A stretch of 64,000 nt of DNA, from NCBI GenBank assembly GCA_018240465.1, contig JAFEFS010000081.1, positions 1 to 64,000 on the forward strand. Direction: 5' to 3'. Source of the DNA: Pseudomonadota bacterium. Its GTDB lineage: Bacteria > Pseudomonadota > Gammaproteobacteria > Xanthomonadales > Rhodanobacteraceae. Under the pieces are notes generated by a model. That model made no database searches and was not told where the DNA came from. It saw only the letters and a list, made by a program, of their open reading frames with translations. Shown piece by piece: positions 10,480 through 19,604 of this stretch. The position numbers and the translations under genes were made by a program. Each line of letters starts with the position of its first letter. Position 1 is the first letter of the stretch.

Positions 10480-10624
10480 CGGGTACCTCGAAAAACCGTG
10501 GCGAGCGAAGAGAATTTGCGCGTCGCCGGAGCGCAGGAACCGGAGCATACATACGAGTATGTGAGGATTCCGAGCACCGCCGGCGCGCAAATTATCGAGC
10601 GCAACAGGTTTTTCGAAGTACCCG
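10480..10624. repeat. Inverted-repeat (MITE/REP-like) element in the ibaG-kdsD spacer
   Basis: The 414-base spacer between ibaG and kdsD holds no convincing gene but has a nested inverted-repeat structure. Outer arms 10480-10497 (CGGGTACCTCGAAAAACC) and 10607-10624 match as inverted repeats at 17 of 18 positions. A second pair, AATTTGCGCG at 10513-10522, recurs inverted near 10585. The centre at 10549-10562 is ACATAC-GA-GTATGT. The whole unit of about 145 bp could fold into a long cruciform or RNA hairpin. The family is unknown to me; this is a description of what is visible. Confidence 0.7.
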
Positions 10625-10705
10625 AACGGCAATGGTAACGAATTACCTCGATTACAGAAACCCGGACCCTGCCTATCCACCGCTGTCCCTGCTCAACCCC
10701 TGCTG

Positions 10706-11722
10706 ATGAATGCGAAGATCCAGCCATTGAACCCGGCGCCGACGCGGCTCGACCCCGCCGCCTTGAGGCGCAGCGCGACCACGGTGATCGAGACCGAGGC
10801 GCGCGCGATCGACCTGCTCAAATCGCGTATCGATGGCGCATTCCTGCATGCATGTGAACTGATGCTCGACTGCAACGGCCGCGTCGTCGTCTCGGGCATG
10901 GGCAAGTCCGGACATGTCGCGCGCAAGATCGCCGCGACCCTGGCCTCGACCGGCACCCCTGCCTTCTTCGTCCACCCGGGCGAGGCCAGCCACGGCGACC
11001 TCGGCATGATCACGCAGAAGGACGTGGTGCTCGCGCTGTCTAACTCCGGCGAGACCGACGAGCTGCTCGCGATCCTGCCGCTGGTCAAGCGCCAGGGCGT
11101 GGCGTTGATCCTGATGACCGGCAACCCCGATTCCACGCTTGCCGCGATGGCCGACGTGCACCTCGACGTCAGCGTGCCCGAGGAAGCCTGCCCGCTCGGT
11201 CTCGCGCCGACCGCGAGCACGACCGCGGCGCTGGTCATGGGCGATGCGCTCGCCATCGCCCTGCTCGAAGCGCGCGGCTTCACCGAGGAGGACTTCGCCC
11301 GCTCGCACCCGGCTGGCGCGCTTGGCCGGCGCCTGTTCGTGCACATCGGCGACATCATGCACACCGGCGAGCGCATCCCGACCATTACCGTCGACGCGAC
11401 GATCTACGAAGCCATGGCCGAGATGACGCGCAAGGGCCTCGGCATGACCGCGATCGTCGACACGGATGGCGCGCTCGCCGGCGTGTTCACCGACGGCGAT
11501 CTGCGCCGCGCGATCGACAACGACCATATCGACCTGCGCAAGACCCCCGTCACCGAGCTGATGAGCACCGCGCCGAAGACGATCCGCGCCGACAAGCTTG
11601 CGGTCGAGGCCGCGCAGCTCATGGAGGCCCACAAAATTCACGCCCTGCTCGTCGTCGACGCGGACGAGCGCCTCGTCGGCGCCCTCAACATCCACGATCT
11701 GTTCCGTGCGCGCGTGGTCTGA
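10706..11722 (+). CDS. kdsD: Arabinose-5-phosphate isomerase KdsD
   Basis: A 338-residue isomerase making arabinose-5-phosphate from ribulose-5-phosphate for Kdo synthesis. The N-terminal SIS domain shows VVVSGMGKSGHVARKIAAT and LALSNSGETDELLAILPLVK, with EEDFARSHPAGALGRRL closing it. Two CBS motifs fill the C-terminal third (GDIMHTGERIPTITVD and TELMSTAPKTIRADK onward). It heads the kdsD-kdsC-lptC-lptA-lptB cluster, the same order as in Escherichia coli. It is followed by a 150-base gap before kdsC, so kdsC may have its own promoter. Confidence 0.95.
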   Translation: MNAKIQPLNPAPTRLDPAALRRSATTVIETEARAIDLLKSRIDGAFLHACELMLDCNGRVVVSGMGKSGHVARKIAATLASTGTPAFFVHPGEASHGDLGMITQKDVVLALSNSGETDELLAILPLVKRQGVALILMTGNPDSTLAAMADVHLDVSVPEEACPLGLAPTASTTAALVMGDALAIALLEARGFTEEDFARSHPAGALGRRLFVHIGDIMHTGERIPTITVDATIYEAMAEMTRKGLGMTAIVDTDGALAGVFTDGDLRRAIDNDHIDLRKTPVTELMSTAPKTIRADKLAVEAAQLMEAHKIHALLVVDADERLVGALNIHDLFRARVV

Positions 11723-11872
11723 GCACGCAGAGCCGCGGTGAATCGTGCCGGACGCGGCGCAGGCACCCGACGCCCGCCCGGCAGCGCCGCGCAGGGGGTG
11801 GCAACGCCCATCGTCAGTCTGCGTTAACTGCCAATCCCTGTAGAATCGCGGCTCGCCTGCCCTCAATCCGCC

Positions 11873-12397
11873 ATGCTGCCGACCGACCTGCCCGCCGACA
11901 TCCTCCAGCGCGCCGCGCGCATCAAGCTCGCCGTGTTCGACGTTGACGGTGTGCTCACCGACGGGCGGCTGTGGTATGCCGCAGACGGCAGCGAGCTGAA
12001 GGCGTTCCATGCGCACGACGGCGCGGGGATGAAACGCCTCGCCGCTGCCGGTATCGAGATCGCGGTGATCACCGCGCGCTCGAGCCACGTGGTCTCGGTG
12101 CGCATGGCCGAACTCGGCATCGTGCATGTTTACCAGGGCCGCGCCGACAAGCTCGCCTGCTTCGAGCACCTGCTCAAGGCACTGCAGCTCGAGCCCGCGG
12201 ATGCCTGCTACACCGGCGACGACGTGGTCGACCTGGCGCCGATGCAGCGCGCCGGGCTGTCGATCGCGCCGGCGAACGCACACCCGTACGTGCGCGAGCA
12301 CGCGGCCTGGCGCACGCGGCAGGCCGGCGGCAACGGCGCGGCGCGCGAGGTCTGCGACCTGTTGCTCGCCGCGCAAGGCAAGCTCGGACTGCCATGA
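11873..12397 (+). CDS. kdsC: 3-deoxy-D-manno-octulosonate 8-phosphate phosphatase KdsC
   Basis: A 174-residue HAD-superfamily phosphatase without a cap domain, which removes phosphate from Kdo-8-phosphate. Motif I is FDVDGVLTDG at residues 22-31 with nucleophile Asp23 and acid/base Asp25. Motif II is AVITARSS. The Lys of motif III is in QGRADKLACF, and motif IV is YTGDDVVDLAPM. The overlap ATGA with lptC indicates coupled translation. A TAGAAT hexamer at 11841-11846, 26 bases before the ATG, could be a -10 element, but no good -35 partner is evident. Confidence 0.94.
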   Translation: MLPTDLPADILQRAARIKLAVFDVDGVLTDGRLWYAADGSELKAFHAHDGAGMKRLAAAGIEIAVITARSSHVVSVRMAELGIVHVYQGRADKLACFEHLLKALQLEPADACYTGDDVVDLAPMQRAGLSIAPANAHPYVREHAAWRTRQAGGNGAAREVCDLLLAAQGKLGLP

Positions 12398-13020
12398 TCG
12401 AACGCCGCACCTGGCTCGTCATCATCGTCCTCGCCGTGATCGCGTTCGCCGCGTGGATGGAGGTGTGGCTGATGCGCGCGCGCGACACGAGCGAGGATTT
12501 CACCGGCCCGCCGCGCTCGGACTACACGATGAACGACTTCACCCTCGACGCGCTCGACAGCGAGGGCGCGCACTCGTTCACCGTGACCGGACCGCGCATG
12601 TCGCGGCGCGGCGACGACGGCTCGGTCTACGTCACCCGGCCGAACTATGAAATCGTCGACAACAGCAGCAACACCTGGAAAGGCACGTCCGACTCGGCCT
12701 GGGTCGACAAGGACGGCAACGTGATGAAGCTCGAAGGCAAGGTGCTGATGCACCGCGAGCCCACCGACAAAGCCGAGCGCGTGGACCTCGACACCAACGA
12801 CCTGACGATCACGACCGACCCCAAGCTCAAGGATGCACAGGGCCATCCCGTGGCCAACGCGCCACACCGGAACAAGCGCATGGAAACCGCAGCGCCGACG
12901 CGGATCGTCGAGACCGACAATACCGCCTACGGCGTCGGCATGAAGGCCGATCTCGACCTGAAGACCGTCGAGCTGTTGTCCGACGTACACATCGTTAGCA
13001 TGCCGGGGAAAGGAAAATGA
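12394..13020 (+). CDS. lptC: LPS export system protein LptC
   Basis: A 208-residue bitopic inner-membrane protein. One N-terminal membrane helix ([20 protein letters not shown]) is followed by a periplasmic beta-jellyroll with repeating strand pairs ([54 protein letters not shown]). LptC links the LptB2FG transporter to the periplasmic LptA bridge. It overlaps kdsC and lptA by four bases each. Position in the operon and domain layout make the identity secure. Confidence 0.93.
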   Translation: MIERRTWLVIIVLAVIAFAAWMEVWLMRARDTSEDFTGPPRSDYTMNDFTLDALDSEGAHSFTVTGPRMSRRGDDGSVYVTRPNYEIVDNSSNTWKGTSDSAWVDKDGNVMKLEGKVLMHREPTDKAERVDLDTNDLTITTDPKLKDAQGHPVANAPHRNKRMETAAPTRIVETDNTAYGVGMKADLDLKTVELLSDVHIVSMPGKGK

Positions 13021-13736
13021 CGACGCGCAACTTCATCACCGCCTGCGGCACGGCCGCGTTGTTGCTCGCAAACCATGCATCCGCATTGAAGAGCGACAAG
13101 GACCAGCCCGCCAACGCCGACGCGAACTACTCGAAGTCGGTGCAGAGCAGGACCGGCGCGGCGAACGACCCGGACGTGTTCGATCTCGACGGCAATGTCG
13201 TCATCACGCGCGGCTCGATCAGGATGACCGCGGCGCATGCAACCATCCAGCAGATTCCCTCCGGCGCGAAGGACCCCAACGCCGGCAAGATGTCGCGCGT
13301 GATCCTGACCGGCAAGCAGGCCCATCTGCAGCAGGTCCACGACGGCGACTGCGGACTGATGACCGCGAACGCCGACCGGATCGACTACAACCCGTTGACC
13401 AACCTCGCCGAATTGACCGGCGGCGTGGTCGTAGTGCAGCAGGGCCGCGGCGAATTCCACGGCGAGCACATGATCTACAACACCGACACCGGCGACATGG
13501 AATCGGGCAACAAGGCCGAACCCTCGGGCCGCGTGCACCTCGTCATGGAGGCAAAAACGCAGACGCAATCGGCGAGCGCGAACAACTGCGGCTTCCCGGC
13601 CGGCGCGGCAAAACCCGTCGTGGCGAAGCCGCTGGACAGGCCTGCCGAGGCCAAGCCGCAGCCGAAACAGGCGAAGCCGGCGGTGAAGCCGGCGGCCAAG
13701 CCGGCACTCGACAAGAGCGGGGACGGGGCGCACTGA
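13017..13736 (+). CDS. lptA: LPS transport periplasmic protein LptA with Lys/Pro/Ala-rich tail
   Basis: A 239-residue protein that forms the periplasmic LPS bridge. The N-terminal export signal ends near [10 protein letters not shown]. The OstA/LptA-type domain shows [40 protein letters not shown] and [17 protein letters not shown]. After about residue 195 the sequence becomes Lys/Pro/Ala repeats ([20 protein letters not shown] and beyond), a basic extension absent from the short Escherichia coli protein and probably disordered. It shares one base with the lptB start (TGATG). Confidence 0.93.
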   Translation: MTTRNFITACGTAALLLANHASALKSDKDQPANADANYSKSVQSRTGAANDPDVFDLDGNVVITRGSIRMTAAHATIQQIPSGAKDPNAGKMSRVILTGKQAHLQQVHDGDCGLMTANADRIDYNPLTNLAELTGGVVVVQQGRGEFHGEHMIYNTDTGDMESGNKAEPSGRVHLVMEAKTQTQSASANNCGFPAGAAKPVVAKPLDRPAEAKPQPKQAKPAVKPAAKPALDKSGDGAH

Positions 13737-14455
13737 TGCTCAACGCGGTCGGCCTGCAGAAAAGCTACAAGGGTCGCGCCGTCGTGCGCGATTTCGAGTT
13801 CAGCCTCGAACAGGGCGAGATCGTCGGCCTGCTCGGCCCGAACGGCGCCGGCAAGACGACGACGTTCTACATGGTCGTCGGCCTGGTCGGCGCCGACGCC
13901 GGCCGCATCACCCTCGACGAGCACGACATCACCGCGATGCCGATGCACGCGCGCGCGCGCCTCGGCGTCGGTTACCTGCCGCAGGAACCTTCGGTGTTCC
14001 GCCGCCTCAGCGTCGAGGAGAACGTGCTCGCCATCCTCGAACTGCGCGACGACCTCGACGCCGCCGGCCGCCGCCGCGAACTCGAATCGCTGCTCGACGA
14101 ACTGCAGATCGCACACATCGCCAAATCCAAGGGCCAGTCGCTGTCGGGTGGCGAGCGTCGACGCGTGGAGATCACGCGCGCGCTCGCGGCGAATCCGCGC
14201 TACATGCTGCTCGATGAGCCATTCGCCGGCATCGATCCGATCTCGGTCGACGAAATCCAGCGTATCGTGCGCCAGCTGAAGGCACGCGGCATAGGCATCC
14301 TGATCACCGACCACAACGTGCGCGAGACCCTGGGCATCTGCGACCGCGCCTACATCATGAGCGAAGGCGGCGTGCTCGCCAAAGGCTCGCCCGAAGACGT
14401 GCTCGCCAACAAGCAGGTGCGCGAGGTGTACCTGGGAAGCAAGTTCCGCATGTAG
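13736..14455 (+). CDS. lptB: LPS export ABC transporter ATP-binding protein LptB
   Basis: A 239-residue ABC ATPase of the LptB2FG complex. Walker A is GPNGAGKTT at residues 34-42. The Q-loop region is [20 protein letters not shown], the signature is [15 protein letters not shown] and Walker B is [17 protein letters not shown]. These residues are typical of LptB rather than of importers. It ends the cluster. The gene that follows lptB in many relatives, rpoN, is not here; a cytosine deaminase gene takes that place 31 bases downstream. Confidence 0.96.
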   Translation: MLNAVGLQKSYKGRAVVRDFEFSLEQGEIVGLLGPNGAGKTTTFYMVVGLVGADAGRITLDEHDITAMPMHARARLGVGYLPQEPSVFRRLSVEENVLAILELRDDLDAAGRRRELESLLDELQIAHIAKSKGQSLSGGERRRVEITRALAANPRYMLLDEPFAGIDPISVDEIQRIVRQLKARGIGILITDHNVRETLGICDRAYIMSEGGVLAKGSPEDVLANKQVREVYLGSKFRM

Positions 14456-14486
14456 GTTCACCCAGCACCGCAACACTGGAGTCACC

Positions 14487-14927
14487 ATGTCCGACCCTTT
14501 CCTCGACGCCGCGATAGAAGAAGCAGAGCTTGGCCTCGCCGAGGGCGGTATTCCGATCGGAAGTGTGCTTGTGCACGAAGGCCGCATCATCGGTCGCGGC
14601 CACAACCGGCGCGTGCAGAAGGGCAGCCCGACCCTGCACGGCGAGATGGACGCGCTCGAAAACGCTGGTCGTCACCCGGCAATGGTATATCGCAACGCCA
14701 CGATCTACACGACGCTGTCGCCGTGCTCGATGTGCTCGGGCGCGATCGCGCTCTACGGCATCCCGCGCGTGGTGATCGGCGAGAACCAGACCTTTCTCGG
14801 CGAAGAAGACTGGTTGCGCGGCAGGGGCGTGCGGCTCGAAGTCGTCAACGATGCTCGCTGCATCGAGCTCATGCGCAAGTTCATCGCCGCGCGGCCGCAG
14901 TTGTGGAACGAGGACATCGGCGAATAG
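14487..14927 (+). CDS. Cytosine deaminase of the yeast (Fcy1) type
   Basis: A 146-residue zinc-dependent deaminase. The zinc site is HGEMD (His ligand and proton-shuttle Glu, about residues 52-56) plus TLSPCSMCSGAI with the two cysteine ligands. Segments GGIPIGSVLVHEGRIIGRGH, NRRVQKGSPTLHGE, YGIPRVVIGENQTFLGEEDW and the last residues RPQLWNEDIGE resemble the fungal cytosine deaminase Fcy1 nearly end to end, including its closing WxEDIGE. This points to cytosine-to-uracil conversion in pyrimidine salvage rather than tRNA adenosine (TadA) or guanine deamination. The resemblance is from memory of Fcy1; no alignment was run. Confidence 0.82.
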   Translation: MSDPFLDAAIEEAELGLAEGGIPIGSVLVHEGRIIGRGHNRRVQKGSPTLHGEMDALENAGRHPAMVYRNATIYTTLSPCSMCSGAIALYGIPRVVIGENQTFLGEEDWLRGRGVRLEVVNDARCIELMRKFIAARPQLWNEDIGE

Positions 14928-14975
14928 CGCCGGGTCACGGCCCGGCCACTCCGGCGTGGTCGCTGCGGCGGATGT

Positions 14976-16550
14976 TCAGGCCCGGTGTACCGAATGCAGA
15001 CTGCGGGTCGCTTGCGCGCTCGCGGGACGGATCGTCGCTCCGAGCCAGCGGATGCCCAGTCGCCCCTGCCGCCAGGGAAACTGCGCGACCGAAAACGTCG
15101 CCACGCGCCGGCCGTCGACGGACAGTTCAGCCCCTTCGGCATCAGCGCGCAGGCGAACCTCGCCCGACAAGGGCACGTCCCCCGAATCGAGCGCCGGCTT
15201 GATCGACCACTCGCCATCGGCATGGACCCAGAGCTGGAGCACGGCGCGATGCTGGTCGACCACATTGATCAACAGCGCATGCATGTCGGTATCGCTGCCA
15301 TTGCCGCGGTAGACCACGACGGCGACATGCGACTCGCCGTGACTTTTCGCCAACTCGTAGCGAAAACCCAGCTGCGTCTCCGGCTTGTCTTCGGCACCGA
15401 GCCGGGAGATCAGGCAGAGATTCCGCTGACCGGCGGTGCGTGCGCCGTTTGCGCCGGCGACGGGGGTACCGTATCGGGTTTCGAACCCAGGCCACAGCAC
15501 GCGGCTGTCGCGCGCCCTGCCGCTGGCCTTCATTTTTTCCACCGCGACAACTGAGCGCAGATCGCATGCGCGCAGCTCGGACAAACCGGCGAAGGGGTGG
15601 CCGTGGTGGGCGAGATCCTCGACGTTGAGCAGACGCACTTCATGGACCTGCCCATAGGGGCCGAGCGGGAAATAGTCCACTGCCTGCCAGGTTCGCCGGT
15701 CGAGCATCCACAAACCGCATTGGCAATTTCCACGCTGCCCGCGAAGCGCCCTTTCACTTTCGCCGACGAGAACGAAGTCGCGCGAAACGGCGAGGCCCCG
15801 CGTATACACGGGGCCGCCCGATTCCCACAGCAAGCGATTGGTTTCAAGTTCGATCACCGCGCCAGCTTCGGAATGACAACTGATCGCCTCTCCCTCATCG
15901 CCTATCCAGATGTTGTGCAGCCCGGTGCGGCCCTCGATCGCCCTGACTTCGACCAGCTCCAGGCCCGGATACGCGAACACTCCGAGTTTCGAGCCGTTCG
16001 TGAACCGATGCGCCATCACGTAAAGACGGCCGTTCTTCTCGAACACCGAATTGAGATGGTCGCCTTCTGCCCCGTCCGCATTGAATCGGTCCCAGCGCGC
16101 GTCGGACAGCCTGACTTCCTGCACCTGTCCTGGCCGGTCGAAATCGAACACGGCGACGGCGTTGCGTCCGGTATTCGTGCAAACGATGCGACCATCGGAT
16201 GCGCACAGGATCTGATGCGGCGCGGAGAGGAAACCCGGTGTCGTACGCTGTCCGCAGGAAACGACGCCGACTTCGGACGCGGCGTAGGATCCGATGTCGG
16301 CGAACGTGACGTGTTCGGCTCTGTCGTGGGAAAGCACGAGGTCTTTGCCTTGGGGATGCCAGGAAATGCCGTAGTACCCGGGGCGATGCGATTCCAGAGG
16401 CACCACGCGCCGCGATGTCAGGTCGATCAGCAGCAGGAAGTGGATCGTCGAGACAATCGCCAGAATCGGACCCGGATCGCGCGTACCTTCTTCGGAGGCG
16501 GGCTGCCGCACGGGCGATCGGCCGGATATTTCGTTTACAGCACCATTCAT
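14976..16550 (-). CDS. Uncharacterised protein with a propeller-like N-terminal half
   Basis: A 524-residue protein of unknown function. The first two thirds consist of repeating segments with short strands and W/Y/H patterns (LLLIDLTSRRVVPLESHRPG, ILCASDGRIVCTNTGRNAVA, GRTGLHNIWIGDEGEAISCH), as in beta-propeller proteins. The last 140 residues (GYRYELAKS-like strands, DMHALLINVVDQHRAVLQLW, SVDGRRVATFSVAQFPWRQG) resemble a carbohydrate-binding or lectin-like sandwich. No signal peptide is evident with the ATG at 16550. A TTG-initiated extension to 16586 exists. Its cysteine content and lack of export signal suggest a cytoplasmic protein. It converges with the deaminase gene. Confidence 0.6.
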   Translation of the reverse strand: MNGAVNEISGRSPVRQPASEEGTRDPGPILAIVSTIHFLLLIDLTSRRVVPLESHRPGYYGISWHPQGKDLVLSHDRAEHVTFADIGSYAASEVGVVSCGQRTTPGFLSAPHQILCASDGRIVCTNTGRNAVAVFDFDRPGQVQEVRLSDARWDRFNADGAEGDHLNSVFEKNGRLYVMAHRFTNGSKLGVFAYPGLELVEVRAIEGRTGLHNIWIGDEGEAISCHSEAGAVIELETNRLLWESGGPVYTRGLAVSRDFVLVGESERALRGQRGNCQCGLWMLDRRTWQAVDYFPLGPYGQVHEVRLLNVEDLAHHGHPFAGLSELRACDLRSVVAVEKMKASGRARDSRVLWPGFETRYGTPVAGANGARTAGQRNLCLISRLGAEDKPETQLGFRYELAKSHGESHVAVVVYRGNGSDTDMHALLINVVDQHRAVLQLWVHADGEWSIKPALDSGDVPLSGEVRLRADAEGAELSVDGRRVATFSVAQFPWRQGRLGIRWLGATIRPASAQATRSLHSVHRA

Positions 16551-16863
16551 CGGGGTCTCGCCAGATCGGGAAGCCGGACATCCCAAGAAAAGAACCGGGA
16601 GTCACAACGCATTCCTCTCCCATCTGTTGACAAGAAATCGCGACGAAAAGATTCAAAGCCCTGCCCGCTCCACGCTGAACCGCATCGGCCCGAGTTGCAG
16701 AGTCCGTCGATCGCGCGAGGACGAACGGGACAACGAGTCGACAATGCGCGGAGTACGGCGGCATGCGCTGCCTGCCGAGAGTCAATCGCATGCAGCCATC
16801 GGGAATCCCAAGCACGGCGCCGGAAGAGATTCATCCCGGCGCCGAGAGGAAGAACGCTGCAAT
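16551..16863. other. Intergenic stretch without recognised gene
   Basis: 313 bases between the starts of the propeller-like gene and the end of the beta-helix gene, both on the minus strand. Base composition is less GC-rich than the flanking genes. Several short frames overlap here in all directions, but none has a family feature or a good ribosome-binding site. It presumably holds the promoter and leader of the propeller-like gene. I see no clear hairpin or repeat. Confidence 0.5.
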
Positions 16864-17793
16864 TCACAACGAACCGATGGTCTGCGTCGGCGCACCCGAA
16901 GTGTCCGTGACGTTGCCGGCAATGTGGTTGTTGCCGAACGAGATCAATGAACCGCCGACTGCGGCGATGCCCCCGCCGTTGCCCGTGATCTGCATGTTCG
17001 AAATGTATACCGTCGCGCTGGTGCCCGAATAGACGCCCCAGTTCGCATTCGATGCGACCGTACCGCCGTCGATACTCAGCTTCGCCAGCCTCGCATCGAG
17101 CGAGCCGGCATTGAATCCGTTGCCGCCGCTGCCGGTGACGACACAGTTGAGCACGGAAGCATTGACTCCACCAGTGATCCTGAGCCCGCGCAGATTGCCT
17201 TGCATGAGCACATCCGACAGCGTGGCCGTGGCGGCCACGGAGCTTCCCGGTGCCACGTAGATCGCGCCTCCGGCGTTGCTCAGCAACTTGGTGTTGTTGA
17301 CGTAGAGGGCGCCGGTGGAGCCGGTTCCGGGAGCAAAATTGATGCCTTGCTGGGTAAACCCGTAGATCTTGCTGTTTTCGACGTGCAGGGTCCCGCCGCC
17401 GATATGGGTGATGCCGTTGAGGCCGGTTCCCAATCCATTGATGTCCAGATTGCGCAAGGTGACGACGTCGCTGGCGCCGGCGTTCACGACGATGCCGTTG
17501 GTTCCGGAAACGAGCACGCCGGCAATGCTGCCGCCGCTGCCGTCGATCGTGATCGATTTGGTGATCGTCACCGCGCCGAACCCGCCAGGATCGAGCACGT
17601 TGATTTCACCGCTGGGAGCAGTCTTGGAAATCGCTCCGGCGAAAGTCTTGCACGGCGCGGTCCGGCTGCATGGGTTGACATCGTCGCCGACGCCGGAAAC
17701 CCAGGTTCGCGTAGCCTGGGCGTTGACCTGAGTGGCGGCGAACAGGCAGAAAACGAAAAGCGAAAGCTTGTGGAACAAGTAGCGTATGTTCAT
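16864..17793 (-). CDS. Secreted right-handed parallel beta-helix protein
   Basis: A 309-residue exported protein. The signal peptide is MNIRYLFHKLSLFVFCLFAA with cleavage probably after VNAQA. The mature start RTWVSGVGDDVNPCSRTAPC is followed by KTFAGAISKTAPSGEINVLD, with a Cys pair likely forming a disulfide. Repeated rungs of about 25 residues follow, rich in Gly/Asn/Val (ITIDGSGGSIAGVLVSG, NGITHIGGGTLHVENSKIYG, ISNMQITGNGGGIAAVGGSL), which is the pattern of pectate-lyase-like solenoids. No catalytic set is identifiable, so enzymatic activity is doubtful; adhesion or surface binding is equally possible. The start at 17793 has an AGGGGA Shine-Dalgarno sequence. Confidence 0.75.
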   Translation of the reverse strand: MNIRYLFHKLSLFVFCLFAATQVNAQATRTWVSGVGDDVNPCSRTAPCKTFAGAISKTAPSGEINVLDPGGFGAVTITKSITIDGSGGSIAGVLVSGTNGIVVNAGASDVVTLRNLDINGLGTGLNGITHIGGGTLHVENSKIYGFTQQGINFAPGTGSTGALYVNNTKLLSNAGGAIYVAPGSSVAATATLSDVLMQGNLRGLRITGGVNASVLNCVVTGSGGNGFNAGSLDARLAKLSIDGGTVASNANWGVYSGTSATVYISNMQITGNGGGIAAVGGSLISFGNNHIAGNVTDTSGAPTQTIGSL

Positions 17794-17969
17794 GACAAAT
17801 CCCCTGGATATGTTGAGAGTCGGAATTGCAGGTCCCGCGAACGGCCCGAATCGAAGCCGGCGGCCCATGCCAAGCGCTGCACATGCTGCGCGTTATATGT
17901 AACATTTTTCCTGCGGCGAATAGCGTATTCTGCGCACACTATCCGGCAAGGCATCGACTACCGGCCGGG

Positions 17970-19604
17970 CTATCTTCCGGTCGAGCCGTCTGCGTTCGTT
18001 CCGCCGGTGTTTGCCTCGCGCACATCCTGCGTCCGCCAGCCACCGCCCAGAGCCTTGATCAAGCCGACGCTGTCGTTGAGACGCGTGCCCAGCAAAGTGA
18101 TCGCGGCGCGTTCGTTGCTCAGCGCGGTGTTCTGCGCGGTGACGACGTTGAGATAGCTGACCAAGCCGGCACGGTACTGGTTGGTCGCGATCTTCAGCGA
18201 TTGCCCGGCCAGCGCGACCGCCTCGTCCTGCGTCTGCGCCTCCTGATCGAGAATACGCAGCGCGGCAATCTGGTCCTCGACGTTCTGGAACGCGGCCAGC
18301 GATACTTGGCGGTAGTTCGCAACCGCGGCATCCCAGGCCGCGCGCGCCTGCGCATTCTGCGCGCTGCGCGCGCCACCGTCGAACAGGGTCTCGGCGAGCT
18401 TCGGGCCGATCGACCAGTAGCGGCTGGGCGCCTCGAGCAGTTGCGACCACACCGAGCTGGAATAGCCGCCGCTCGCGGACAAGGTCAGCTGCGGAAACCA
18501 CGCGGCCACGGCGACACCGACCTGCGCATTGGCCTGCGCGGCCTGGCGCTCGGCGACGGCGACATCGGGGCGGCGTTCGAGCAGTTGCGACGGCAGGCCG
18601 GTGGGAATCGGCGGCGGCTTGAGCGCAAAGGTCGTCACCGGCGCAAGCGAAAACTGCGCCGGCGTCTTGCCGACGAGCAGGGCCAGCGCATGCTCGTACT
18701 GCGCGCGGGCGATGCCGAGATCCATCGCCTGCACCTGCGCACTCTTGAGCTGGGTCTGCGCCTGGATCACGTCCGCGCGCGCGGCGACGCCGGCCTTGTA
18801 CTGGTTCATGGTCAACTGTTCCGCCTTGCGGTAGGCATCGACGGTGTCGTCGAGCAGGCGCTTCTGTACATCGACGATGCGCAGCTGGAAATAGGTCTGC
18901 GCCAGCGTCGCCTGCAAGGACAGGCGCGTGTTCGCCAGTGTCGCCGCGCTCGCCTGTGCGCTGGCGGTCTCGCTCTCGATCTGGCGCCGCACGCCGCCCC
19001 ACAGGTCGGGCTCCCACGTCGCCGCGATCGGCAACTGATACGCCTTGCTGATCGCCGCGCCGGAGCCGCCGCCGATCACCGTGCCGCCGGAGACGATGCC
19101 GCCGCTCGCGTTGCTGTAACGCGCGGAACGCGTCGCGCTGAGGTTCGCCGACACGCTCGGCCAAAGGCTGGCGCGCGCGCCCGCGACCAGTGCGGACGCC
19201 TGCCGGTATTGCGCCTCGATCTGCTGCAGGTTCTGGTTCGACGCGAGCACCTGTTGCTGCAAATCGTCGAGTACCGGGTCGTCGAAGAGCTTCCACCACA
19301 TGCCGCGATCGAGTGCATCGGCTGGCTGCACGGGCTTCCACCCGGCCAGCTCCTTGTACGTATCGTTCGCGTAGGCCGCCGCGCCTGCCACCTCCGGGCG
19401 CCGGTAGTCGGGTCCGGCGGCGCACGCGGAAAGCATCAACAGCACCGTACCCACGCACAGTCGAAGGCGAGCGTCGAAGCTCTCCCCGGCACTGCGGAAG
19501 CGAACGCATACGGCACCGGCCCGGCGGCCGTGCAAAGCATTCCACTTGTACTTTTTTTCGCACTTTTTCAGCATGACGTTCTTCAGTTTTCCCACCATTT
19601 TCAC
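17970..19604 (-). CDS. Outer-membrane efflux channel, NodT/OpmB-type lipoprotein
   Basis: A 544-residue outer-membrane factor of RND pumps. A lipobox LMLSAC ends near residue 60, and the mature part starts [17 protein letters not shown]. Two TolC-like repeats follow, with long coiled-coil helices (for example [20 protein letters not shown] and [20 protein letters not shown]). The C-terminal [20 protein letters not shown] is typical of NodT proteins. The GTG at 19604 overlaps the stop of the pump gene (GTGA), but about 40 residues then precede the signal peptide. Real initiation may be further in (ATGs at 19598 and 19574), and no better Shine-Dalgarno sequence was found. It closes the adaptor-pump-pump-channel operon. 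Confidence 0.88.
   Translation of the reverse strand: MKMVGKLKNVMLKKCEKKYKWNALHGRRAGAVCVRFRSAGESFDARLRLCVGTVLLMLSACAAGPDYRRPEVAGAAAYANDTYKELAGWKPVQPADALDRGMWWKLFDDPVLDDLQQQVLASNQNLQQIEAQYRQASALVAGARASLWPSVSANLSATRSARYSNASGGIVSGGTVIGGGSGAAISKAYQLPIAATWEPDLWGGVRRQIESETASAQASAATLANTRLSLQATLAQTYFQLRIVDVQKRLLDDTVDAYRKAEQLTMNQYKAGVAARADVIQAQTQLKSAQVQAMDLGIARAQYEHALALLVGKTPAQFSLAPVTTFALKPPPIPTGLPSQLLERRPDVAVAERQAAQANAQVGVAVAAWFPQLTLSASGGYSSSVWSQLLEAPSRYWSIGPKLAETLFDGGARSAQNAQARAAWDAAVANYRQVSLAAFQNVEDQIAALRILDQEAQTQDEAVALAGQSLKIATNQYRAGLVSYLNVVTAQNTALSNERAAITLLGTRLNDSVGLIKALGGGWRTQDVREANTGGTNADGSTGR

Noticed and set aside
10306..10638. 110-codon plus-strand frame in the ibaG-kdsD spacer
   Set aside because: It runs through the inverted-repeat element and has no family feature; the nested palindromes explain the sequence better than a gene.
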